Shown here one piece after another: positions 15,887 to 28,500 of a DNA stretch of 64,000 nt. Position 1 is the first letter of the stretch, and each line of letters starts with the position of its first letter. This DNA comes from Halocaridina rubra. Lineage: Eukaryota; Arthropoda; Malacostraca; Decapoda; Atyidae. The notes under the pieces were generated by a model, which saw nothing but the letters and a program-made list of their open reading frames with translations, searched no databases and was not told where the DNA came from. The stretch is taken from the NCBI GenBank assembly GCA_037179515.1, contig JAXCGZ010007614.1, positions 47,501-111,500 of the forward strand. The letters run 5' to 3'. The position numbers and the translations under genes were made by a program.

Positions 15887-16269
15887 TCCTCCCTATCTCT
15901 GGGTCCTCTGTATTTTGACTGTTTTTTCCTGTCTGTTGTTTTCCTTTGTGTGACATTACCTCATCTCTGCCTTGTCCTTAACCTTTTTCATTCCTTCATC
16001 TTGGTATATCCTAGATGCCTGGGCCTTTATTGATGAGGGCAGTTTTTGCCTGTCCCGGTGTCACACTCATAAAAAAAAAGAAGCCTCATCGTGCTGTCTG
16101 AAATAAAAGTATTTACTAAAAATTAATAATTTTTTTTTTTTTATATAAGGTTGGACGTACATTGCAGAAGTCATAGCTGGAATTATGGTTGTATGTGATA
16201 TAAATTTGAGCATACTAAATTGTGTAGTGGTCTTTGTTAGTCTAAGCTGCACTCAGGAATTTCAGTCTA

Positions 16270-17225
16270 TCCATATACATAAACCATCATCCCCCTTGCA
16301 ATGGGGGTGGCTGAGTTAATGCAAAATTTGCTTCATGCAGTCGACATCTAGACATGCAGGGGAAAATGGAGGTGGTATTCTTGCCCCCCACCTCAGGAAA
16401 ATACAAGTCAACAAATGTAGCTTAAGTGACTGATAAATACATAGCTGTGATCTGTAGTGTCATCGCCATGAGATGAAACAGAGTAGGTAAGCCACATGTG
16501 ACTGTTAGGCCTCATGCTCATCACCATGAGATGAAGCAGAGTAGGTAAACCACACGTGGCTGTCAGGCCTCATGGTCATCGCCATGAGATGAAGCAGAGT
16601 AGGTAAACCACATGTGCTGTCAGGCCTCATGGTCATCGCCATGAGATGAAGCAGAGTAGGTAAACCACATGTGACTGTCAGGCCTCATGCTCACCACCAT
16701 GAGATGAAGCAGAGTAGGTAAACCACATGTGGCTGTCAGGCCTCATGGTCATCGCCATGAGATGAAGCAGAGTAGGTAAACCACATGTGCTGTCAGGCCT
16801 CATGGTCATCACCATGAGATGAAGCAGAGTAGGTAAACCACATGTGGCTGTCAGGCCTCATGGTCATCGCCATGAGATGAAGCAGAGTAGGTAAACCACA
16901 TGTGGCTGTCAGGCCTCATGGTCATCACCATGAGATGAAGCAGAGTAGGTAAACCACATGTGGCTGTCAGGCCTCATGGTCATTGCCATGAGATGAAGCA
17001 GAGTAGGAAAACCACATGTGGCTGTCAGGCCTCATGGTCATCGCCATGAGATGAAGCAGAGTAGGTAAACCACCTGTGGCTGTCAGGCTTCATGGCTGAA
17101 GATTATTACCTACTTACCATTTAGGTGGCCAAAGCAGGACAATGGGAGAGGGATTATGGCAGCCCTTTATCCCCAAGGAGATAAGAGGATGATTAACTTC
17201 TGGTGAATGTGTGTGCTTTTCAAGG
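16270..17225. mobile_element. Two SINE-C copies in opposite orientation around a minisatellite
   Basis: The left part (16270-16440, +) has CCCTTGCAATGGGGGTGGCT and a CATGCAGGGGAA block. The right part (17105-17225, -) reads on the minus strand ATTCACCAGAAGTTAATC then CTCCTTGGGGATAAAGGGC and GGCCACCTAAATGG. The same family occurs near 20095, 45617, 47500, 50845 and 54545. It is a non-coding SINE-like repeat of unknown class. Confidence 0.6.
16450..17098. repeat. 58-bp minisatellite, 11 units
   Basis: ATGAGATGAA recurs at 16468, 16526, 16584, 16641, 16699, 16757, 16814, 16872, 16930, 16988 and 17046, giving periods of 57-58 bp. Units are nearly identical and contain CCACATGTGG, a 10-bp palindrome with an E-box-like core, and GCAGAGTAGGTAAACC. 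Two 57-bp variants lack one G. It is adjacent tandem DNA, not a spacer array. Confidence 0.95.
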
Positions 17226-17739
17226 GGATTGCGTTTGTTGTGTTCCATTACCTAATTGTGCTTACGGGAAAGAGCAATATGCTTGTAACTCCCATCTCGT
17301 GGTTGGTTCCATTTTTATATTCAATGTATATTTATGATATCAATGAAGTAGTATAGCGTTTTCTTGCTTTGTTGATATAAAATGAGACGTGTCCCAATTG
17401 TTAGCATAAAAAATGACAAGTAACTCCTCTTTCTAGGATTTCTGTTATGGTTCATGGATAATAAATGATTTTTTTTTTATTTTGCCACAGATTTTTTGAA
17501 TTTAAGGTGATCTAAGTTTCGATAAGTATAATGTTCATATAATTAATTCCCTGATTTTGTAGCAGTTATAATGTTTTCCTTTTGTGGGATAGTAAATGCA
17601 ATATTAGACAACATTTTTACTGTTATAAATATTTTCCAAGTACTGTATTTGTTATCATTCCATTTCCCACTTTTGTCTTCAGAACTAATACATAGAAAAT
17701 ATGCAGTGCAATTTTTATTTTACGTTTTGTGTCACTAAT

Positions 17740-17880
17740 AATCCACATTATGGAGGTGAACACAGACAGATTGGAACTGAGGAATTTAGGCTGGATGCCT
17801 TTCATAGACCCCCACGGTGGACTTGATCTCAGGTCTGTCACCTATCAAGTCGAGCATTTTACCTTTACACAACCGTGCAT
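17740..17880 (-). mobile_element. tRNA-derived SINE (family V)
   Basis: The minus strand carries a B-box-like head followed by the family core GGCATCCAGCCTAAATTCC and a GTCTGTGTTCACC tail region. Another antisense copy is at 19085-19215. Confidence 0.65.
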
Positions 17881-19084
17881 CAGTGTACACTGACCATCTT
17901 TGCTTCTCTCTCGTGTTTTCTGGAGAGAAAAGTAAATATTCTTTTACAGTGTGGGAAGGGTTGTTATTTCCTTGGATCCCAACCCTTTAGTTGATTCTTT
18001 GTCCACACCGAGGATATCCTTTTTATCGCTGCTTATGATATGCACGGAATGTGAGTGGAATTCATTCTTCCCAACTTCACTTGGCTGCGTCACTCAGTCA
18101 CTTCCTGCTGTAGACAGGAAATAAGAATGTAGAATTCTCTTACTTCTTCAAAAAGAACATCTCTTGAAAGTCATTGTGTCTGACATGCAGTGATTACAAA
18201 TTTAGATATTCTTGTTTTTCTTCCATCTTGTACACATAAAATACTGTACTGCATATCCTATGCTATTTTTTCTTTAAAAGTTTTGCAGTATATATTGTTT
18301 TCTCTTATATTACCTCAATTAACTGTATTTCTTTTATCCTGTAAAGGTGGTTACCCTTCCACATGTAAGTACCAATTTCCCTCTCGCATTATTAAGGCAT
18401 GGCTACTCGCTATACCTTGCCTGCTCTACACTGCTTTTTCATTTATAGTTAGACTCTTAATCAGACTTACAATACATGTAGTGAACTGATTAGAAGTGGA
18501 GTTGAGTAGAAAGTACTGGAGAAAAATAAAAATGGGAAGACTGATAATAAGAGAAGAAGACGTGGTAGAAAAGAATGCTTTTAAGTAATATTGTTACTGA
18601 TAAGTTTATTATTTTAAGTATATCTAATTTCAGTTTTTATATATTGTATATGTCCATATTGAGAATCCTGATGCTCTTTCAGTTTTTCAACATGGTTCTA
18701 TATTTCATTGAAGTAGAGAGGGCAAAACATTAACAATAGATGGGAGTTAGCAAGGCTTCCAAACCCTGCTCATTCTTAGCCTTCCTCCACTGTGCTCGGC
18801 AAAAACAAAAGGAACTAAAGGCAAAAGGAATTAACAGCTCCTCAAATCCTTATGTCATATGTCAGTTCTTTTAAACACTGAATAAGAGGTTGAATTTTTT
18901 TATTTTCCCCCAGAATTGCTGAGTTACCTGTTAATGTTTGGAGGTGACAATTTTGCTGTTTATTTTAATTTTTTAAATTTTATTCACATGTCTGCAAGCA
19001 TAAATTTTCTTTTTGTTGCTGGATTTAGTCCAGAGCAGAATGTATTTTTTTCGTTTTATGTACCACTGAAAGTCCCTTTTGGGG

Positions 19085-19215
19085 TTGACTCAGATGGATT
19101 GAAGCTGGAGAATTAAAGGCTGGATGCCCTTCCTATCACCCTGCTTTGGGCTTGAACGCGGGCCCATGGCCTTGGGAGTTGAGCATTTTGCTGCTGTAAT
19201 ACAGCGATCCTTATG
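19085..19215 (-). mobile_element. tRNA-derived SINE (family V)
   Basis: On the minus strand: GGCCCGCGTTCAAGCCC, then GGAAGGGCATCCAGCCTTTA and CTCCAGCTTCAATCCATC. This is the same core as the better preserved sense copy at 49825. Confidence 0.7.
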
Positions 19216-19539
19216 AAATATTTGGTAATTCTGGTACAAATATTAATACTAGAAGAGTTGTGAATAATTGGATACTAAGAAAGCATTTTATATTGGTAAT
19301 TACGTGTTGTTTATCATATAAATGTAAATTGTTGAAGTTTTCGTAAATTCTACAGTGTTTACTTTCACTTTAATGAATGTGCATGCTGATCTACTTGTAA
19401 ATATATCTACAAGGTGTTGAGTGTTAGAGTAAATATAGTATCTTCTGTAGTGTATTTCACCAATGTAGAGTTAGACATATATCTAACCTACTTATCACTA
19501 TTTTAAATTTATTTAGTATAAACATGAGTGTGTGTGAAA

Positions 19540-19885
19540 GATTGTATTTGCATATAAGCTCCCCTACCTATGAACAACCAAGTTACAAACATTCACATAT
19601 ATGAACAAAACCTACCCATTATCTACTCATGTCTTAATGAATGTATTACAGTTGTGTACTGTATTATTACATTATTATTACTGTAATAGAATTCATTAAT
19701 TCTGTATACTTTATGTTTTATATAGTAGTTAAGTGTCTTTAGCCTAAGTACTGTACAATGCTACCTATTTATGTACTGTACAGTAATTTTTTTTTACCTT
19801 AACAGAACCTACGAACAATTCTCCTTATGAACGGACCTCTGGAACCTAACTTGTTTGTAAGCTAGGGAGTGTCTGTATACTCTTT
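19540..19885. mobile_element. MITE with imperfect terminal inverted repeats
   Basis: The left end AGCTCCCCTACCTATGAAC pairs with a right end that reads inward ACAGACACTCCCTAGCTTAC then AACAAGTTAGGTTCC. Paired GAACAA blocks lie inside. No ORF. The end resembles mariner/Tigger-type MITEs (CTCCCC.ACTTACGAAC pattern). Confidence 0.6.
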
Positions 19886-20094
19886 AAATATTAAATTTTT
19901 TCACTACTCATAGTTATAGCAATAGCTCAACTGCTAATAGGATGCCACTTTTCCGGTACTAACATTCTGTGCCTCAAAAGTATGGTACCATAAGCAAGAG
20001 ACCAAGTGCTCTCTAAAAGAATATAAAAGCATATTGAAAAGCAGTTATTGCCAGTGATCACACATACATACCTCTTACATATACTTTCACTGAA

Positions 20095-20240
20095 ATCCCC
20101 TTTTAAGAGGGGGTGACTGAGATACTCCATACGTTCACCAGTGGCTAATACAGTATATCTCAATCACTCATTGGGGATAAAGGTCTTCCACAATTCCCGC
20201 ACCATCACCCTGCTCAGGTCACCAACATAATAAATAAATA
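20095..20240 (+). mobile_element. SINE-C copy
   Basis: Contains CCCTTTTAAGAGGGGGTGAC, TTCACCAGTGGCTAATACAG, ATTGGGGATAAAGGTCTTCC and CAGGTCACCAA, in the same order as the copy at 54545-54725. Confidence 0.6.
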
Positions 20241-20249
20241 ATCTTAGAC

Positions 20250-22621
<2,372 letters not shown>

Positions 22622-23152
22622 CAGTGTTACCCCGGTTATTTGCGTTCTTGGTTCGCGTTCTCACTGTATCGCGTTTTTTTTTGGGGGGGGGGGGCAAAAA
22701 AAAAAAAAAAAGTATTGTGACACCAGGATGGGCCAAAAAATGATAAAATAAAGCAGACTTTATCAGGTTGTAAAGAGAAACAGAGATGGAGAGTGTAATG
22801 ACCTGTCAGATGTGAAGGGATTATAAAAGATGTGTAATGAATATCCAGCTCTCTGCTGGGTTTTAATATACCTCTGCATTACTTTCATGATGTCTATTCC
22901 AATAATTCTGCTTAGATCGTATTATTATTATTATTATTATTATAATTATTATTATTATTATTATCATTGGCAACAATAATTTTCCTTTGATGATGATTTT
23001 GGAATTATTATCATCATCATCATTATTATTATTATTAAGGGCTCATCATTGTTTGTACATCTGTTAGGTTATTTACTTTTAATAACTGTGTAAAGTGCCC
23101 CTCCCTAATTGGCTGGGACAAAGAGAGTGTGGGGGGTTGGGCAGAATAGAAT

Positions 23153-23189
<37 letters not shown>

Positions 23190-23192
<3 letters not shown>

Positions 23193-24190
23193 TTATTTAT
23201 TTTATTAATTTATTGCGCCAAGGCGTCAGACATTACATGAGTTCATACAAATAATGCTTCAAATGGATACAAAACCAAGAGTTGAACATGGTTTACAGGG
23301 AGGTGTACATATTGATAAAACATTGCTGCATACTAACACACAACTCACAGTATGGCAGCACAGAGTACATTATATGCAAAAGTAAAGCTCAGAGAAACGC
23401 AGAATGCACAAACAGAATTATACAGCAACATACAGAAAATATATGTATAATTCAATATAATTAATGGCCACCAAAGTGAGGATAACGAGCAAGAATAACA
23501 TCAAGGTTGTCATCATTAAGTAAAAATGAGCAGATCTGTATTAAGTTCTGACCTCGTGGTAAAACATCTCTCACTGTGGGGCACTGAAGACAATAGTGGT
23601 CAAGAGTGTTAGCATTAGGATGGTCGCATAGTTTACAGGAGGTGTACTGTGGCATATCTAGAGTCTGGGAGACCTGCCATAAAGGCCGATACCCCATTCT
23701 GAGCCGAGCACTAACTACATTGTTTTTCCGCACCATTAACCCGCGTCTGCGATACTTGTAGCGACTGTGAAGAAAGTGATCATGGTGCCGTATGGACACA
23801 CTGTTGGCCCTCTCCGTGTCCCTGCGCTGGACCGTCATGGCAAACCCAGCTGAGTAGATGATGTTACGTAGGCATCGGAGGGAGGGCTCAGCGTCCACAG
23901 CATGCCCATCCAGCATACAGGCCGCCTTGGCAAGACGATCCGCTGTGTCGTTGCCAGTCAGCCCAATGTGGGATGGAGTCCAAACAAATGACACAACAAG
24001 AGAAGCATCCCGAGCGGCCGCGAGGCGACATAGTATATCTCCCACAGCACGACCACAGATAGGTCTTGGCGAGGATAGGGCTTGTAGGGCCGATTGGGAG
24101 TCACAAATTATTACCCCATTCACTCGTCGTCGAACAAGGAGAGTCACGGCATCCAAGATGGCATTCAGTTCACAGTAGGTGGAGCTCGAC
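23190..24190 (-). mobile_element. 5'-truncated RNase H-bearing LINE
   Basis: The minus strand enters from (GA)n at about 24190 directly into coding sequence, runs to a stop at 23461, then about 270 bp of 3' UTR, ending in AATAAATAAATAAT against (GA)n at 23188. Target (GA)n flanks both sides, so this is a retroposed 3' fragment inserted in a microsatellite. Confidence 0.82.
23461..24190 (-). CDS. LINE ORF2 C-terminal part: RNase H plus CCHC-like tail (5' partial)
   Basis: An open frame of about 242 codons. It shows STYCELNAILDA (RNase H beta/alpha segment with Glu), GVIICDSQSALQAL (catalytic Asp in the CDSQSAL motif) and FVWTPSHIGLTGNDTADRLA (WxPSHxGxxGNxxAD signature, His and Asp conserved). 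It ends with a zinc-binding-like region CKLCDHPNANTLDHYCLQC. This order (RT-RNase H-cysteine tail) is typical of I/Jockey-type LINEs. It begins abruptly at the insertion boundary, so EN and RT are absent. The frame has no stops, which suggests a recent insertion. It is not a host gene. Confidence 0.88.
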
Positions 24191-24610
24191 AGAGAGAGAG
24201 AGAGAGAATCTTTAAGTAACTCTTGTTCATTCAACAAAAACTACATTATTTATAGTAAAAATAATGGTTTAATTATGAATCCGTAGTAATAATGATGATG
24301 ATAATATTAATAATAATAATAATAATAATGATAATAATAATAATAATCTCCCCAATCATCATCAAAGGAAAATTATTGTTGCCAATAATAATAATAATAA
24401 GATCTAAGGAGAAGTTTTAGAATAGACATCATGAAGGTAATGCAGAGGTGTAGTAAACCCAGCAGAGAGCTGGATATTCATTACACATCTTTTATAATCC
24501 CTTCACATCTGACAGGTCATCCCACTCTCCATCTCTGTTTCTCTTTACAGCCTGATAAAGGCCGTTTTATTTAATAATTTTTGGCCTGTCCTGGTGTCAT
24601 AATCATCTTT

Positions 24611-24625
<15 letters not shown>

Positions 24626-24692
<67 letters not shown>
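24626..24692. repeat. (TA)n microsatellite
   Basis: About 33 TA units placed between an A-run and a T-run inside the palindromic element. Confidence 0.95.
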
Positions 24693-24695
<3 letters not shown>

Positions 24696-24801
24696 TATTA
24701 TTTTTTTTTTAAAGGCTGATCCTACTTCGCAATTTTCCTGGTTCGCGCCGGGTCCCGGAACCGAACTACCGCGATAAGGGAGGCAACACTGTATATATAT
24801 A

Positions 24802-25517
24802 TGAAGTCTTATGTATTCTCTTCCCTCTCTCTCAAGGGGCAGGGTACAAAAGTACTGCCTCCGTGTTACCCTCTGTGGTGGAAGGGAGTAGTGAGGGGTC
24901 TGGGAATCTTCCCTTCTCATTTTCCTTCTATAAAGTGTCAGGGCTTAAGACTGGGTTCTGGTAGAAGGCCAACCAGATCCTTAGTAAATGAATCCTTCAA
25001 TATGCTTGCTTATAGAATGATTGAGAGTAAAAGGGAGGAGATTAGCAGTATAATTTTAAGAAGTAATTAGGATGTGTTAGCATTGAGTGAAATAAACTTG
25101 AAAGGGAAAGGTGAGGAGCAATTTGGGAGTGTGGTGGATAGTATGGCCTTATTGATAAGTGAGACAGTGTTTGGTTGATAAGAATGTTTCTTTTAAAATT
25201 ACTTGAGCAAAAATGAGATTGGGATGTGAGGTAGTGTGTTTTTGAGTGTGTATGGTGTAGGTCTTGAGAGATATGAGGAAGAGAGAGAGGTACTGAATGC
25301 TTTAAATTATGAGGATTGCAAAGAATATGAATATAGTGATGTTGGTTTATTATAAAATTAGAATCGGTGACGAGCGTGTCTTATGTCATTGAAAAGAATA
25401 TCGTGTTTGGAAGAAACCTAAGTGGAGATAAATGATTGAAGTTATGCATTGAGAGGGAGTTGGTAATAACTAAGACTATAAGTAAAATTAAAGATGTGCA
25501 TAAATAGGCATGTGTTC
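24802..25517 (+). pseudogene. LINE-E endonuclease region, upstream part
   Basis: Degenerate coding sequence. About 25062-25120 reads DVLALSEINLKGKGEEQFGS, the N-terminal EN segment with the LSE catalytic Glu environment. About 25235-25320 reads VYGVGLERYEEEREVLNALN, the Y.P.-type strand followed by the helix. About 25400-25490 reads GRNLSGDK and LCIERELVITKT. Stops and frameshifts occur throughout. This gene type is, from my recollection, common in decapod LINEs; a database search was not possible. The coding similarity runs straight into the 52-bp array. Confidence 0.65.
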
Positions 25518-28500
25518 GTGGGTGTGTGGAAGAATGTTGGATGTGGATGTGGTGAAAGGAGATGGTAAGGAGGGTGTGAGAAAGATTTTGGATGTAGATG
25601 TGTTAACAGGAGACGGTCAGGAGGTTGTGTGGGAGAGTATTGGATGAGGATGTGTTGAGAGGAGATGGTCAGGAGAGTGTGTGGAAGAGTATTGGATATA
25701 GATGTGTTGAGAGGAGATTATCAGGAGGGTGTGTGGAAGTGTATTGGATATAGATGTGTTGAGAGGAGATTGTCAGGTGGGTGTGTAGAAGAGTAATGGA
25801 TATGGATGTGTTGAGAGATGATCTGGAGGGTGTGCAGAAGAGTATTGGATGTGGATATGTTGATAGGACATTGTTAGGAGGGTGTGTGGCAGAATATTGG
25901 ATGTAGTAGATGTGTTGGGAGGAGATAAGAAGTATTGGATATAGATGTGTTGAGAAGAGATGGTCTGGAGGGTATCTGGAAGAGTATTGGATGTGGATAT
26001 GTTGATATGGTCTGGAGGGTGTTTGGATGAGTATTGGATGACGATGTATTGAGAAGAGATGGTCTGGAGAGTGTGTGGAAGAGTATTGGATGTAAATGTG
26101 TTGAGAGGAGATGGTCAGGAGGTTGTGTGGAAGAGTATTGGATGTAGATATTTTGAAAGGAGATGGTCAGGAGGGTGTGGAAGAGTATTGGATGTAGTAG
26201 ATCTGTTGAGAGGAGATGGTCAAACAGATGTGTGGAAGAATATTGGATGTGGATGTGATGAGAGGAGATGGTCCAGAGGGAATATGGAAGAGTATTTGAT
26301 GTAGATATTTTGAGAGATTGTCTGGAGGGTGGTGGAAGAGTATTGGATGTGGATATGTTGAGAGGAGATGGTAAGGAGGGTGTGTGGAAGAGTATTGGAT
26401 GTAGATATTTTATAGAGGAGCTGGTCAGGAGGGAGTGTGCCAGAGTATTTAATGAAGATATTGTTGGGAGGAGAAGCTCTGAAAGCTGTCTGGAAGAGTA
26501 TTGGATGTAGTAGATGTGTTGAGAGGAGATGGTCTGGAAGGTGTGTGGAAGAGTAGTGGATATGGATGTGTAGAGAGGAGATGGTCAGGAGAGTGTGTGG
26601 AGAAGTACTGGATGAAGATGAGTTGAGAGGAGAAGGTCTGGAGGGCATTTGGAAGAGTATTGGATGTGGATGTGTTGAGAGGATATGGACTGGAGGGTGT
26701 GTGTAAGAGTAATGGATTTGGGTGTGTTTTGAGGAAATGGTCATGGGGATGTTTGGAAGAGTTTTGGATGTAGATGTGTTGAGAGGAGATGATCTTGAAG
26801 GTGTGTGTAAGAGTACTGGATGTGGATGTGTTGTGAGATGGTCAGGTGGGTGTGTGTAAGAGTATTGGATGTGGATATGTTGAGAGTAGATGGTCAGGGA
26901 GGTGTGTGGAAGAGTATTGGATGTAGATTTATTTAGAGGAGATTGTCAGGAGGATGTGTGGAAGAGTATTGGATATGGATGTGTTGTGAGGAGATGGCCA
27001 GGAGGGTGTGTGGAAGAGTATTGGATTAAGATGTTTTGATAAGAGATGGTCAGGAGAGTGTGTTGAAGAGTATTGGATGTAGATGGTTTGAAAGGAGGTT
27101 GTCTGGAAGGCATGTGGAAGAGTATAGGATTAGATGGGTTGAGAGGAGATGGTCTGGAAATTGTGTAGAAGAGCATTGGTTTGTAGATTTGTTGAGAGGA
27201 AATGGTCAGGAGGGTATTGGATTATGAAGTGTTGAGAGGAGATGGTCTGGAGGGTGTGTGGAAGAGTACTGAATGTGGATGTGTTAAGAGATGGTCAGGA
27301 GGGTATGTGCACAAGTATTGTATGTAGATGTGTTGAGAGATGTCCTGGAGTGCGAGTTGAAGAGTGTTTAATGTAGATGGGTTGAAAGGAGATGGCCTGG
27401 AAGGTGTGTGGAAGAACTTTGGATGTAGATTTGTTGAGAGGAGATGGTCAGGAGGCTGTGTTGAAGAGTATTGGATTTATATGTGTTGAGAGGTGATGTT
27501 CTGGAGGGTGTGTGGAAGAGTATTGGATGTGTTGAGAGATGTTCAGGATTGTGTTTGGATGAGTATTGGATGATGATGTGTTGAGAGTAGATGGTCTGTA
27601 GGGGGTGCGGAAAAGTACCAGATGTGGATGTGTTAAGAGATGGTCAGGAGAGTGTGTGGACAAGTACAGTATGTAGATGTGCTACGAGGAGATGGTCTGA
27701 AGGGTGTGTGGAAGAGTATTAGATGTGGATATGTTGTGAGGATATAGTCAGGCTGGTGTTTAAAATAGTATTGGAAATAGATGAGATGGGAGGAGATGGT
27801 CAGGCAGATGTGTGGAAGAGTATTGGATGGGGATATGTTGTGAGATGGTCAGGAGGGTGTGTGGAAGAGTATTTGATGTATATGTGTTGGGAGTAGATGC
27901 TCTGGAAGGAAGGTGTGCAGAAGGGTATTGGATGTAGTAGATATGTTGAGAGGAGATGGTATGGAAGGTGTGTGGAAGAGTATAGGATCCACGTGGATAT
28001 GTTGAGAGGATATGGTCAGGAGAATGTGTGGACGAGTATTGGATGAAGATGTGTTGAGAGGAGAAGGTCTGGAGGGCATGTGGAAGAGTATTGGATGTGG
28101 ATGTGTTGAGAGGAGATGGACTGGAGGGTGTGTGTAAGAGTATTGGTTGTGGATGTGGTGTGAGGAGATGGTCAGGGATCTTTGGAAGAGTATTCGATGT
28201 ACATGTGTTGAGAGGAGAATTCTGGAAGGTGTGTGTAAGAGTATTGGATTATGATATGTTGTGAGGATATAGTCAGGCAGGTTGTGTGGAAAAATATTGG
28301 ATGTAGATGTTTTGAGAGGAGATGGTCAAGTGGATGTGTATAAGAGTATTGGATGTGGATGTGTTGAGAGGTGATGGTTCAGACATGTGTGTGGAAGAGC
28401 ATTGGATGTAGATTTGTTGAGAGGTGATGGTCAGGAGAATGTGTGGAAGAGTATTGGATATGGATGTGTTGTGAGGAGATGGTCAGGAGGGTGTGTGGAA

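Larger units (their letters stand above)
12690..16078 (+). mobile_element. Non-LTR retrotransposon (LINE-A), near full length but decayed
   Basis: A 5' region with GGCACCAGCTGCCC and a TACACTGAATATGCTTGCG block is followed by an APE-type endonuclease segment, a reverse transcriptase and a conserved C-terminal tail. The 3' UTR ends CCGGTGTCACACTCAT plus an A-run. At least four frameshifts (near 13530, 14715, 14860 and 15180) and in-frame stops disable it. The 5' and 3' ends recur joined together in short retroposons through the window. Domain order suits the Jockey/CR1 group; clade not assigned. Confidence 0.85.
17226..19540. other. Mostly unique intron-like sequence with SINE copies
   Basis: AT-rich, without a convincing exon. 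Holds a fragment of an antisense LINE end (17240-17300, matching 49320-49380) and two antisense tRNA-derived SINEs. Short ORFs here show no recognisable family. Confidence 0.5.
22622..24791 (+). mobile_element. Palindromic Tigger-type element, copy 3, with LINE insertion
   Basis: Left end CAGTGTTACCCCGGTTATTT; right end inward CAGTGTTGCCTCCCTTATCG. Arms at about 22715-22920 and 24400-24605 are inverted relative to each other. The central (GA)n is split by an antisense LINE end (23190-24190), which makes this copy about 1 kb longer than its sisters. A (TA)n tract (24626-24692) has grown inside the right arm. Confidence 0.8.

Noticed and set aside
16450..17098. CRISPR-like regular repeat
   Set aside because: Units are directly adjacent, with no unique spacers, in a eukaryotic transposon-rich setting.
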